Source: Megachile rotundata (Eukaryota; Arthropoda; Insecta; Hymenoptera; Megachilidae). Taken from it: a DNA stretch of 64,000 nucleotides. A program made the translations under genes and the position numbers. This document shows, piece after piece, positions 24,654 through 38,346 of the stretch. Where the stretch lies: positions 62,001-126,000 of the forward strand of contig NW_027473726.1 of the NCBI RefSeq assembly GCF_050947335.1, in the 5' to 3' direction. Under the pieces are notes generated by a model. That model worked only from the letters and a program-made list of their open reading frames with translations, was not told the DNA's origin and searched no databases. The stretch's first letter is position 1. Every line of letters starts with the position of its first letter.

Positions 24654-27600
24654 TAAGTAAAGTGATGGTCGTTCTATCGATCATATAAGCATAATATGGC
24701 TAATAATATGAGTTAGATTGATAATAATAAGAGCAATAAGTATAGCAATTGTCGTTCTATCGATCATATAAGAATAATATGGCTAATAATATGAGTTAGA
24801 TTGATAACAGTGAGTGTAATAAGTATAGTAATTGTCGTTCTATCGATCATATAAGCATAATATGCTTAATAATATGAGTTAGATTGATAATAATAAGAGC
24901 AATAAGTATAGCAATTGTCGTTCTATCGATCATATAAGCATAATATGGCTAATAATATGAGTTAGATTGATAATAGTAAGAGTAATGAGTATAGTAATTG
25001 TCGTTCTATCGATCATATATGCATAATATGGCTAATAATATGAGTTAGATTGATAATAATAAGAGTAATAAGTATAGTAATTGTCGTTCTATCGATCATA
25101 TTTGCATAATATGGTTAATAATATTAGTTAGATTGATAACAGTGAGTGTAATAAGTATAGTAATTGTCGTTCTATCGATCATATCTGGATAATATGGTTA
25201 ATAATATGAGTTAGATTGATAATAATAAGAGTAATAAGTATAGTAATTGTCGTCCTATCGATCATATAAGCATAACATGGCTAATTATATAAGTTAGATT
25301 GATAATAATAAGAGTAATGAGTATAGTAATTGTCGTTCTATCCATCATATAAGCATAATATGGCTAAAAATATGAGTTAGATTGATAATAATAAGAGTAA
25401 TAAGTATAGCAATTGTCGTTCTATCGATCATATAAGCATAATATGGCTAATAATATGAGTTAGATTGATAACAGTGAGTGTAATAAGTATAGTAATTGTC
25501 GTTCTATCGATCATATAAGCATAATATGCTTAATAATATGAGTTCGATTGATAATAATAAGAGCAATAAGTATAGCAATTGTCGTTCTATCGATCATATA
25601 ACCATAATATGGCTAATAATATGAGTTAGATTGATAATAAAAAGAGCAATAAGTATAGTAATTGTCGTTCAATCGATCATATCTGCATAATATGGTTAAT
25701 AATATGAGTTAGATTGATAATAATAAGAGTAATAAGTATAGTAATTGTCGTTCTATCGATCATATAACCATAATATGGCTAATAATATGAGTTAGATTGA
25801 TAATAAAAAGAGCAATAAGTATAGTAATTGTCGTTCAATCGATCATATCTGCATAATATGGTTAATAATATGAGTTAGATTGATAATAATAAGAGTAATA
25901 AGTATAGTAATTGTCGTTCTATCGATCATATAACCATAATATGGCTAATAATATGAGTTAGATTGATAATAAAAAGAGCAATAAGTATAGTAATTGTCGT
26001 TCAATCGATCATATCTGCATAATATGGTTAATAATATGAGTTAGATTGATAATAGTGAGTGTAATAAGTATAGTAATTGTCGTTCTATCGATCATATAAG
26101 CATAATATGGTTAATAATATGAGTTAGATTGATAATAATAAGAGTAATAAGTATAGTAATTGTCGTCCTATCGATCATATAAGCATAACATGGCTAATAA
26201 TATGAGTTAGATTGATAATAATAAGAGTAATAAGTATAGTAATTGTCGTTCTATCGATCATATCTGCATAATATAGTTAATAATATGAGTTAGATTGATA
26301 ATAATAAGAGTAATAAGTATAGCAAATGTCGTCCTATCGATCATATAAGCAAAACATGGCTAATAATATGAGTTAGATTGATAATAATAAGAGCAATAAG
26401 TATAGCAATTGTCGTTCTATCGATCATATAAGCATAATATGGCTAATAATATGAGTTAGATTGATAACAGTGAGTGTAATAAGTATAGTAATTGTCGTTC
26501 TATCGATCATATAAGCATAATATGCTTAATAATATGAGTTAGATTGATAATAATAAGAGCAATAAGTATAGCAATTGTCGTTCTATCGATCATATAAGCA
26601 TAATATGCTTAATAATATGAGTTAGATTGATAATAATAAGAGCAATAAGTATAGCAATTGTCGTTCTATCGATCATATAACCATAATATGGCTAATAATA
26701 TGAGTTAGATTGATAATAAAAAGAGCAATAAGTATAGTAATTGTCGTTCAATCGATCATATCTGCATAATATGGTTAATAATATGAGTTAGATTGATAAT
26801 AATAAGAGTAATAAGTATAGTAATTGTCGTCCTATCGATCATATAAGCATAACATGGCTAATAATATGAGTTAGATTGATAATAATAAGAGTAATAAGTA
26901 TAGTAATTGTCGTTCTATCGATCATATCTGCATAATATAGTTAATAATATGAGTTAGATTGATAATAATAAGAGTAATAAGTATAGCAAATGTCGTCCTA
27001 TCGATCATATAAGCAAAACATGGCTAATAATATGAGTTAGATTGATAATAGTGAGTGTAATAAGTAAAGTGATGGTCGTTCTATCGATCATATAAGCATA
27101 ATATGGTTAATAATATGAGTTAGATTGATAATAATAAGAGTAATAAGTATAGTAATTGTCGTTCTATCGATCATATCTGCATAATATGGTTAATAATATG
27201 AGTAAGATTGATAATAATAAGAGTAATAAGTATAGTAATTGTCGTCCTATCGATCATATAAGCATAACATGGCTAATAATATGAGTTAGATTGATAATAA
27301 TAAGAGCAATAAGTATAGTAATTGTCGTCCTATCGATCATATAAGCATAACATGTCTAATTATATAAGTTAGATTGATAATAATAAGAGTAATGAGTATA
27401 GTAATTGTCGTTCTATCGATCATATAAGCATAATATGGCTAAAAATATGAGTTAGATTGATAATAATAAGAGTAATAAGTATAGCAATTGTCGTTCTATC
27501 GATCATATCTGCATAATATAGTTAATAATATGAGTTAGATTGATAATAGTAAGAGTAATGAGTATAGTAATTGTCGTTCTATCGATCATATATGCATAAT

Positions 27601-27724
27601 ATGGCTAATAATATGAGTTAGATTGATAATAATAAGAGTAATAAGTATAGTAATTGTCGTTCTATCGATCATATTTGCATAATATGGTTAATAATATTAG
27701 TTAGATTGATAACAGTGAGTGTAA
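24654..27724. repeat. 3.1-kb block, copy 1 (37 monomers)
   Basis: It matches 28389-31542 in three aligned pieces: 24654-25400 at offset 3,735; 25401-26064 at offset 3,901, after two monomers found only in copy 2; and 26148-27724 at offset 3,818, after one monomer found only in copy 1. Shared rare variants include AGAATAATAT (24771 and 28506), AGTTCGATTG (25541 and 29442) and CATGTCTAAT (27351 and 31169). Confidence 0.88.
25567..26064. repeat. Tandem dimer repeat (3 x 166 bp)
   Basis: There are three successive copies of the AACCAT / TTCAATCG two-monomer unit, starting at 25567, 25733 and 25899. The last copy has a GTGAGTG tail. The triplet was already present when the surrounding block was duplicated, because it is repeated at 29468-29965. 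Confidence 0.92.
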
Positions 27725-28388
27725 TAAGTATAGTAATTGTCGTTCTATCGATCATATCTGGATAATATGGTTAATAATATGAGTTAGATTGATAATAATA
27801 AGAGCAATAAGTATAGCAATTGTCGTTCTATCGATCATATAAGCATAATATGGCTAATAATATGAGTTAGATTGATAATAGTAAGAGTAATGAGTATAGT
27901 AATTGTCGTTCTATCCATCATATAAGCATAATATGGCTAAAAATATGAGTTAGATTGATAATAATAAGAGTAATAAGTATAGCAATTGTCGTTCTATCGA
28001 TCATATCTGCATAATATAGTTAATAATATGAGTTAGATTGATAATAGTAAGAGTAATGAGTATAGTAATTGTCGTCCTATCGATCATATAAGCATAACAT
28101 GGCTAATAATATGAGTTAGATTGATAATAATAAGAGTAATAAGTATAGTAATTGTCGTTCTATCGATCATATAAGCATAACATGGCCGATAATATGAATT
28201 AGATTGAAAATAATAAGAGTAATAAGTGTAGTAATTGTCGTTCTATCGATCATATAAGCATAATAAGGCTAATAATATGAGTTAGATTGATAATAATAAG
28301 AGTAATAAGTATAGTAATTGTCGTCCTATCGATCATATCTGCATAATATGGTTAATAATATGAGTTAGATTGATAATAGTGAGTGTAA
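27725..28388. repeat. 8-monomer segment between the 3.1-kb block copies
   Basis: It contains the last GGCCxAT marker monomer of the window (28140, here reading GGCCGATAATATGAATT) and the last TAAGTGTAG monomer (28223). These lie 7,304 bp (88 monomers) after the previous pair. This marker family is absent from the following 35.8 kb. Confidence 0.82.
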
Positions 28389-31300
28389 TAAGTAAAGTGA
28401 TGGTCGTTCTATCGATCATATAAGCATAATATGGCTAATAATATGAGTTAGATTGATAATAATAAGAGCAATAAGTATAGCAATTGTCGTTCTATCGATC
28501 ATATAAGAATAATATGGCTAATAATATGAGTTAGATTGATAACAGTGAGTGTAATAAGTATAGTAATTGTCGTTCTATCGATCATATAAGCATAATATGC
28601 TTAATAATATGAGTTAGATTGATAATAATAAGAGCAATAAGTATAGCAATTGTCGTTCTATCGATCATATAAGCATAATATGGCTAATAATATGAGTTAG
28701 ATTGATAATAGTAAGAGTAATGAGTATAGTAATTGTCGTTCTATCGATCATATATGCATAATATGGCTAATAATATGAGTTAGATTGATAATAATAAGAG
28801 TAATAAGTATAGTAATTGTCGTTCTATCGATCATATTTGCATAATATGGTTAATAATATTAGTTAGATTGATAACAGTGAGTGTAATAAGTATAGTAATT
28901 GTCGTTCTATCGATCATATCTGGATAATATGGTTAATAATATGAGTTAGATTGATAATAATAAGAGTAATAAGTATAGTAATTGTCGTCCTATCGATCAT
29001 ATAAGCATAACATGGCTAATTATATAAGTTAGATTGATAATAATAAGAGTAATGAGTATAGTAATTGTCGTTCTATCCATCATATAAGCATAATATGGCT
29101 AAAAATATGAGTTAGATTGATAATAATAAGAGTAATAAGTATAGCAATTGTCGTTCTATCGATCATATCTGCATAATATAGTTAATAATATGAGTTAGAT
29201 TGATAATAATAAGAGTAATAAGTATAGCAAATGTCGTCCTATCGATAATATAAGCATAACATGGCTAATAATATGAGTTAGATTGATAATAATAAGAGCA
29301 ATAAGTATAGCAATTGTCGTTCTATCGATCATATAAGCATAATATGGCTAATAATATGAGTTAGATTGATAACAGTGAGTGTAATAAGTATAGTAATTGT
29401 CGTTCTATCGATCATATAAGCATAATATGCTTAATAATATGAGTTCGATTGATAATAATAAGAGCAATAAGTATAGCAATTGTCGTTCTATCGATCATAT
29501 AACCATAATATGGCTAATAATATGAGTTAGATTGATAATAAAAAGAGCAATAAGTATAGTAATTGTCGTTCAATCGATCATATCTGCATAATATGGTTAA
29601 TAATATGAGTTAGATTGATAATAATAAGAGTAATAAGTATAGTAATTGTCGTTCTATCGATCATATAACCATAATATGGCTAATAATATGAGTTAGATTG
29701 ATAATAAAAAGAGCAATAAGTATAGTAATTGTCGTTCAATCGATCATATCTGCATAATATGGTTAATAATATGAGTTAGATTGATAATAATAAGAGTAAT
29801 AAGTATAGTAATTGTCGTTCTATCGATCATATAACCATAATATGGCTAATAATATGAGTTAGATTGATAATAAAAAGAGCAATAAGTATAGTAATTGTCG
29901 TTCAATCGATCATATCTGCATAATATGGTTAATAATATGAGTTAGATTGATAATAGTGAGTGTAATAAGTATAGTAATTGTCGTCCTATCGATCATATAA
30001 GCATAACATGGCTAATAATATGAGTTAGATTGATAATAATAAGAGTAATAAGTATAGTAATTGTCGTTCTATCGATCATATCTGCATAATATAGTTAATA
30101 ATATGAGTTAGATTGATAATAATAAGAGTAATAAGTATAGCAAATGTCGTCCTATCGATCATATAAGCAAAACATGGCTAATAATATGAGTTAGATTGAT
30201 AATAATAAGAGCAATAAGTATAGCAATTGTCGTTCTATCGATCATATAAGCATAATATGGCTAATAATATGAGTTAGATTGATAACAGTGAGTGTAATAA
30301 GTATAGTAATTGTCGTTCTATCGATCATATAAGCATAATATGCTTAATAATATGAGTTAGATTGATAATAATAAGAGCAATAAGTATAGCAATTGTCGTT
30401 CTATCGATCATATAAGCATAATATGCTTAATAATATGAGTTAGATTGATAATAATAAGAGCAATAAGTATAGCAATTGTCGTTCTATCGATCATATAACC
30501 ATAATATGGCTAATAATATGAGTTAGATTGATAATAAAAAGAGCAATAAGTATAGTAATTGTCGTTCAATCGATCATATCTGCATAATATGGTTAATAAT
30601 ATGAGTTAGATTGATAATAATAAGAGTAATAAGTATAGTAATTGTCGTCCTATCGATCATATAAGCATAACATGGCTAATAATATGAGTTAGATTGATAA
30701 TAATAAGAGTAATAAGTATAGTAATTGTCGTTCTATCGATCATATCTGCATAATATAGTTAATAATATGAGTTAGATTGATAATAATAAGAGTAATAAGT
30801 ATAGCAAATGTCGTCCTATCGATCATATAAGCAAAACATGGCTAATAATATGAGTTAGATTGATAATAGTGAGTGTAATAAGTAAAGTGATGGTCGTTCT
30901 ATCGATCATATAAGCATAATATGGTTAATAATATGAGTTAGATTGATAATAATAAGAGTAATAAGTATAGTAATTGTCGTTCTATCGATCATATCTGCAT
31001 AATATGGTTAATAATATGAGTTAGATTGATAATAATAAGAGTAATAAGTATAGTAATTGTCGTCCTATCGATCATATAAGCATAACATGGCTAATAATAT
31101 GAGTTAGATTGATAATAATAAGAGCAATAAGTATAGTAATTGTCGTCCTATCGATCATATAAGCATAACATGTCTAATTATATAAGTTAGATTGATAATA
31201 ATAAGAGTAATGAGTATAGTAATTGTCGTTCTATCGATCATATAAGCATAATATGGCTAAAAATATGAGTTAGATTGATAATAATAAGAGTAATAAGTAT

Positions 31301-31542
31301 AGCAATTGTCGTTCTATCGATCATATCTGCATAATATAGTTAATAATATGAGTTAGATTGATAATAGTAAGAGTAATGAGTATAGTAATTGTCGTTCTAT
31401 CGATCATATATGCATAATATGGCTAATAATATGAGTTAGATTGATAATAATAAGAGTAATAAATATAGTAATTGTCGTTCTATCGATCATATTTGCATAA
31501 TATGGTTAATAATATTAGTTAGATTGATAACAGTGAGTGTAA
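28389..31542. repeat. 3.1-kb block, copy 2 (38 monomers)
   Basis: This is the second copy of 24654-27724. Compared with copy 1 it has two more monomers (29136-29301) and lacks one (equivalent to 26065-26147). Monomer 29219 carries an exact TATCGATA at 29240-29247 through a C-to-A change. Confidence 0.88.
29468..29965. repeat. Tandem dimer repeat (3 x 166 bp), second occurrence
   Basis: This is the same tripled AACCAT / TTCAATCG dimer as 25567-26064, 3,901 bp further on. Confidence 0.92.
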
Positions 31543-32289
31543 TAAGTATAGTAATTGTCGTTCTACCGATGATATAAGCATAATATGCTTAATAATATGA
31601 GTTAGATTGATAATAATAAGAGTAATAAATATAGTAATTGTCGTCCTATCGATCATATAAGCATAACATGGCTAATAATATGAGTTAGATTGATAATAAT
31701 AAGAGTAATAAGTATAGTAATTGTCGTTCTATCGATCATATAACCATAATATGGCTAATAATATGAGTTAGATTGATAATAATTAGAGTAATAAGTATAG
31801 TAATTGTCGTCCTATCGATCATATAAGCATAACATGGCTAATAATATGAGTTAGATTGATAATAGTGAGTGTAATAAGTATAGTAATTGTCGTTCTATCG
31901 ATCATATAAGCATAATATGGTTAATAATATGAGTTAGATTGATAACAGTGAGTGTAATAAGTATAGTAATTGTCGTTCTATCGATCATATAAGCATAATA
32001 TGCTTAATAATATGAGTTAGATTGATAATAATAAGAGCAATAAGTATAGCAATTGTCGTTCTATCGATCATATAAGCATAATATGGCTAATAATATGAGT
32101 TAGATTGATAATAGTAAGAGTAATGAGTATAGTAATTGTCGTTCTATCGATCATATATGCATAATATGGCTAATAATATGAGTTAGATTGATAATAATAA
32201 GAGTAATAAGTATAGTAATTGTCGTTCTATCGATCATATAACCATAATATGGCTAATAATATGAGTTAGATTGATAATAATAAGAGTAA
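31045..32289. repeat. 15-monomer module, copy a
   Basis: This module of 1,245 bp is defined by CATGTCTAAT (31169), then TTCTACCGATGATATAAG (31561), then an ATAATTAGAG tail (31781). The first two markers are 392 bp apart in every full copy. Full copies are at 34778, 37102 and 43325, and a partial copy is at 40255-41084. It overlaps the end of the preceding 3.1-kb block. Confidence 0.87.
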
Positions 32290-33284
32290 TAAGTATAGTA
32301 ATTGTCGTCCTATCGATCATATAAGCATAACATGGCTAATAATATGAGTTAGATTGATAATAGTGAGTGTAATAAGTATAGTAATTGTCGTTCTATCGAT
32401 CATATAAGCATAATATGCTTAATAATATGAATTAGATTGATAATAATAAGAGCAATAAGTATAGCAATTGTCGTTCTATCGATCATATAAGCATAATATG
32501 GCTAATAATATGAGTTAGATTGATAATAGTAAGAGTAATGAGTATAGTAATTGTCGTTCTATCGATCATATATGCATAATATGGCTAATAATATGAGTTA
32601 GATTGATAATAATAAGAGTAATAAGTATAGTAATTGTCGTTCTATCGATCATATTTGCATAATATGGTTAATAATATTAGTAGATTGATAACAGTGAGTG
32701 TAATAAGTATAGTAATTGTCGTTCTATCGATCATATCTGCATAATATGGTTAATAATATGAGTTAGATTGATAATAATACGAGTAATAAGTATAGTAATT
32801 GTCGTCCTATCGATCATATAAGCATAACATGGCTAATTATATAAGTTAGATTGATAATAATAAGAGTAATGAGTATAGTAATTGTCGTTCTATCCATCAT
32901 ATAAGCATAATATGGCTAAAAATATGAGTTAGATTGATAATAATAAGAGTAACAAGTATAGCAATTGTCGTTCTATCGATCATATCTGCATAATATAGTT
33001 AATAATATGAGTTAGATTGATAGTAATAAGAGTAATAAGTATAGCAAATGTCGTCCTATCGATCATATAAGCAAAACATGGCTAATAATATGAGTTAGAT
33101 TGATAATAATAAGAGCAATAAGTATAGCAATTGTCGTTCTATCGATCATATAAGCATAATATGGCTAATAATATGAGTTAGATTGATAACAGTGAGTGTA
33201 ATAAGTATAGTAATTGTCGTTCTATCGATCATATAAGCATAATATGCTTAATAATATGAGTTAGATTGATAATAATAAGAGTAA
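32290..33284. repeat. 12-monomer tandem repeat, copy 1 (995 bp)
   Basis: This twelve-monomer unit is repeated directly after itself at 33285-34279. Shared rare features are CTTAATAATATGAATT (near 32420 and 33415), the type 2 deletion monomer, an AATACGAG tail, AACAAG and a TTGATAGTAATAAG monomer. The unit is 995 rather than 996 bp because it includes one 82-bp monomer. Confidence 0.9.
32622..32703 (+). repeat. 82-bp monomer with 1-bp deletion, type 2 (copy 1 of 5)
   Basis: ATTAGTTAGATTG reads ATTAGTAGATTG, one T shorter. The same deletion occurs at 33617-33698, 38679-38760, 41417-41498 and 44902-44983, always in the same subtype context. It was probably one event copied four times. Confidence 0.95.
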
Positions 33285-34279
33285 TAAGTATAGTAATTGT
33301 CGTCCTATCGATCATATAAGCATAACATGGCTAATAATATGAGTTAGATTGATAATAGTGAGTGTAATAAGTATAGTAATTGTCGTTCTATCGATCATAT
33401 AAGCATAATATGCTTAATAATATGAATTAGATTGATAATAATAAGAGCAATAAGTATAGCAATTGTCGTTCTATCGATCATATAAGCATAATATGGCTAA
33501 TAATATGAGTTAGATTGATAATAGTAAGAGTAATGAGTATAGTAATTGTCGTTCTATCGATCATATATGCATAATATGGCTAATAATATGAGTTAGATTG
33601 ATAATAATAAGAGTAATAAGTATAGTAATTGTCGTTCTATCGATCATATTTGCATAATATGGTTAATAATATTAGTAGATTGATAACAGTGAGTGTAATA
33701 AGTATAGTAATTGTCGTTCTATCGATCATATCTGCATAATATGGTTAATAATATGAGTTAGATTGATAATAATACGAGTAATAAGTATAGTAATTGTCGT
33801 CCTATCGATCATATAAGCATAACATGGCTAATTATATAAGTTAGATTGATAATAATAAGAGTAATGAGTATAGTAATTGTCGTTCTATCCATCATATAAG
33901 CATAATATGGCTAAAAATATGAGTTAGATTGATAATAATAAGAGTAACAAGTATAGCAATTGTCGTTCTATCGATCATATCTGCATAATATAGTTAATAA
34001 TATGAGTTAGATTGATAGTAATAAGAGTAATAAGTATAGCAAATGTCGTCCTATCGATCATATAAGCAAAACATGGCTAATAATATGAGTTAGATTGATA
34101 ATAATAAGAGCAATAAGTATAGCAATTGTCGTTCTATCGATCATATAAGCATAATATGGCTAATAATATGAGTTAGATTGATAACAGTGAGTGTAATAAG
34201 TATAGTAATTGTCGTTCTATCGATCATATAAGCATAATATGCTTAATAATATGAGTTAGATTGATAATAATAAGAGCAA
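33285..34279. repeat. 12-monomer tandem repeat, copy 2 (995 bp)
   Basis: This is a direct repeat of 32290-33284. The copies differ at few positions, one being the final tail (GAGCAA here, GAGTAA in copy 1). The segment also resembles 38347, 41085 and 44570 onward. Confidence 0.9.
33617..33698 (+). repeat. 82-bp monomer with 1-bp deletion, type 2 (copy 2 of 5)
   Basis: This has the ATTAGTAGATTG deletion, 995 bp after the first copy. Confidence 0.95.
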
Positions 34280-34777
34280 TAAGTATAGCAATTGTCGTTC
34301 TATCGATCATATAAGCATAATATGCTTAATAATATGAGTTAGATTGATAATAATAAGAGCAATAAGTATAGCAATTGTCGTCCTATCGATCATATAAGCA
34401 TAACATGGCTAATTATATAAGTTAGATTGATAATAATAAGAGTAATGAGTATAGTAATTGTCGTCCTATCGATCATATAAGCATAACATGGCTAATAATA
34501 TGAGTTAGATTGATAATAATAAGAGTAATAAGTATAGTAATTGTCGTTCTATCGATCATATCTGCATAATATAGTTAATAATATGAGTTAGATTGATAAT
34601 AATAAGAGTAATAAGTATAGCAAATGTCGTCCTATCGATCATATAAGCAAAACATGGCTAATAATATGAGTTAGATTGATAATAATAAGAGCAATAAGTA
34701 TAGCAATTGTCGTTCTATCGATCATATAAGCATAATATGGTTAATAATATGAGTTAGATTGATAATAATAAGAGTAA
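34280..34777. repeat. 6-monomer segment
   Basis: This is ordinary satellite of mixed subtypes between the 12-monomer repeat and the next 15-monomer module. No unique sequence is present. Confidence 0.8.
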
Positions 34778-36022
34778 TAAGTATAGTAATTGTCGTCCTA
34801 TCGATCATATAAGCATAACATGGCTAATAATATGAGTTAGATTGATAATAATAAGAGCAATAAGTATAGTAATTGTCGTCCTATCGATCATATAAGCATA
34901 ACATGTCTAATTATATAAGTTAGATTGATAATAATAAGAGTAATGAGTATAGTAATTGTCGTTCTATCGATCATATAAGCATAATATGGCTAAAAATATG
35001 AGTTAGATTGATAATAATAAGAGTAATAAGTATAGCAATTGTCGTTCTATCGATCATATCTGCATAATATAGTTAATAATATGAGTTAGATTGATAATAG
35101 TAAGAGTAATGAGTATAGTAATTGTCGTTCTATCGATCATATATGCATAATATGGCTAATAATATGAGTTAGATTGATAATAATAAGAGTAATAAATATA
35201 GTAATTGTCGTTCTATCGATCATATTTGCATAATATGGTTAATAATATTAGTTAGATTGATAACAGTGAGTGTAATAAGTATAGTAATTGTCGTTCTACC
35301 GATGATATAAGCATAATATGCTTAATAATATGAGTTAGATTGATAATAATAAGAGTAATAAATATAGTAATTGTCGTCCTATCGATCATATAAGCATAAC
35401 ATGGCTAATAATATGAGTTAGATTGATAATAATAAGAGTAATAAGTATAGTAATTGTCGTTCTATCGATCATATAAACATAATATGGCTAATAATATGAG
35501 TTAGATTGATAATAATTAGAGTAATAAGTATAGTAATTGTCGTCCTATCGACCATATAAGCATAACATGGCTAATAATATGAGTTAGATTGATAATAGTG
35601 AGTGTAATAAGTATAGTAATTGTCGTTCTATCGATCATATAAGCATAATATGGTTAATAATATGAGTTAGATTGATAACAGTGAGTGTAATAAGTATAGT
35701 AATTGTCGTTCTATCGATCATATAAGCATAATATGCTTAATAATATGAGTTAGATTGATAATAATAAGAGCAATTAGTATAGCAATTGTCGTTCTATCGA
35801 TCATATAAGCATAATATGGCTAATAATATGAGTTAGATTGATAATAGTAAGAGTAATGAGTATAGTAATTGTCGTTCTATCGATCATATATGCATAATAT
35901 GGCTAATAATATGAGTTAGATTGATAATAATAAGAGTAATAAGTATAGTAATTGTCGTTCTATCGATCATATAACCATAATATGGCTAATAATATGAGTT
36001 AGATTGATAATAATAAGAGTAA
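34778..36022. repeat. 15-monomer module, copy b
   Basis: It repeats 31045-32289 at offset 3,733 (45 monomers minus the two deleted bases): CATGTCTAAT at 34902, TTCTACCGATG at 35294. Private changes include ATAAACATAATATGG near 35474 and a CGACCAT near 35549. Confidence 0.88.
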
Positions 36023-37101
36023 TAAGTATAGTAATTGTCGTCCTATCGATCATATAAGCATAACATGGCTAATAATATGAGTTAGATTGATAATAATAAG
36101 AGTAATAAGTATAGTAATTGTCGTTCTATCGATCATATCTGCATAATATAGTTAATAATATGAGTTAGATTGATAATAATAAGAGTAATAAGTATAGCAA
36201 ATGTCGTCCTATCGATCATATAAGCAAAACATGGCTAATAATATGAGTTAGATTGATAATAATAAGAGCAATAAGTATAGCAATTGTCGTTCTATCGATC
36301 ATATAAGCATAATATGGCTAATAATATGAGTTAGATTGATAACAGTGAGTGTAATAAGTATAGTAATTGTCGTTCTATCGATCATATAAGCATAATATGC
36401 TTAATAATATGAGTTAGATTGATAATAATAAGAGCAATAAGTATAGCAATTGTCGTTCTATCGATCATATAAGCATAATATGCTTAATAATATGAGTTAG
36501 ATTGATAATAATAAGAGCAATAAGTATAGCAATTGTCGTTCTATCGATCATATAACCATAATATGGCTAATAATATGAGTTAGATTGATAATAAAAAGAG
36601 CAATAAGTATAGTAATTGTCGTTCAATCGATCATATCTGCATAATATGGTTAATAATATGAGTTAGATTGATAATAATAAGAGTAATAAGTATAGTAATT
36701 GTCGTCCTATCGATCATATAAGCATAACATGGCTAATAATATGAGTTAGATTGATAATAATAAGAGTAATAAGTATAGTAATTGTCGTTCTATCGATCAT
36801 ATCTGCATAATATAGTTAATAATATGAGTTAGATTGATAATAATAAGAGTAATAAGTATAGCAAATGTCGTCCTATCGATCATATAAGCAAAACATGGCT
36901 AATAATATGAGTTAGATTGATAATAGTGAGTGTAATAAGTAAAGTGATGGTCGTTCTATCGATCATATAAGCATAATATGGTTAATAATATGAGTTAGAT
37001 TGATAATAATAAGAGTAATAAGTATAGTAATTGTCGTTCTATCGATCATATCTGCATAATATGGTTAATAATATGAGTTAGATTGATAATAATAAGAGTA
37101 A
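36023..37101. repeat. 13-monomer segment
   Basis: Satellite subtypes here follow the order seen at 30.0-31.0 kb: CTGCATAATATAG, CAAATG / CAAAACATGG, ATGCTTAAT twice, AACCAT, TTCAATCG, TAAGTAAAGTGATGG. This links copies b and c of the 15-monomer module. Confidence 0.78.
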
Positions 37102-38346
37102 TAAGTATAGTAATTGTCGTCCTATCGATCATATAAGCATAACATGGCTAATAATATGAGTTAGATTGATAATAATAAGAGCAATAAGTATAGTAATTGT
37201 CGTCCTATCGATCATATAAGCATAACATGTCTAATTATATAAGTTAGATTGATAATAATAAGAGTAATGAGTATAGTAATTGTCGTTCTATCGATCATAT
37301 AAGCATAATATGGCTAAAAATATGAGTTAGATTGATAATAATAAGAGTAATAAGTATAGCAATTGTCGTTCTATCGATCAGATCTGCATAATATAGTTAA
37401 TAATATGAGTTAGATTGATAATAGTAAGAGTAATGAGTATAGTAATTGTCGTTCTATCGATCATATATGCATAATATGGCTAATAATATGAGTTAGATTG
37501 ATAATAATAAGAGTAATAAATATAGTAATTGTCGTTCTATCGATCATATTTGCATAATATGGTTAATAATATTAGTTAGATTGATAACAGTGAGTGTAAT
37601 AAGTATAGTAATTGTCGTTCTACCGATGATATAAGCATAATATGCTTAATAATATGAGTTAGATTGATAATAATAAGAGTAATAAATATAGTAATTGTCG
37701 TCCTATCGATCATATAAGCATAACATGGCTAATAATATGAGTTAGATTGATAATAATAAGAGTAATAAGTATAGTAATTGTCGTTCTATCGATCATATAA
37801 CCATAATATGGCTAATAATATGAGTTAGATTGATAATAATTAGAGTAATAAGTATAGTAATTGTCGTCCTATCGATCATATAAGCATAACATGGCTAATA
37901 ATATGAGTTAGATTGATAATAGTGAGTGTAATAAGTATAGTAATTGTCGTTCTATCGATCATATAAGCATAATATGGTTAATAATATGAGTTAGATTGAT
38001 AACAGTGAGTGTAATAAGTATAGTAATTGTCGTTCTATTGATCATATAAGCATAATATGCTTAATAATATGAGTTAGATTGATAATAATAAGAGCAATAA
38101 GTATAGCAATTGTCGTTCTATCGATCATATAAGCATAATATGGCTAATAATATGAGTTAGATTGATAATAGTAAGAGTAATGAGTATAGTAATTGTCGTT
38201 CTATCGATCATATATGCATAATATGGCTAATAATATGAGTTAGATTGATAATAATAAGAGTAATAAGTATAGTAATTGTCGTTCTATCGATCATATAACC
38301 ATAATATGGCTAATAATATGAGTTAGATTGATAATAATAAGAGTAA
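37102..38346. repeat. 15-monomer module, copy c
   Basis: It repeats copy b at an offset of exactly 2,324 bp (28 monomers): CATGTCTAAT at 37226, TTCTACCGATG at 37618, ATAATTAGAG near 37835. A private TTCTATTGATC lies near 38036. Confidence 0.88.

Noticed and set aside
25541..25550. Pol III B-box-like GTTCGATT (also at 29442)
   Set aside because: It arises from one substitution in two duplicated monomers and lacks the flanking G and CC of a B box. No A box or tRNA fold is present.
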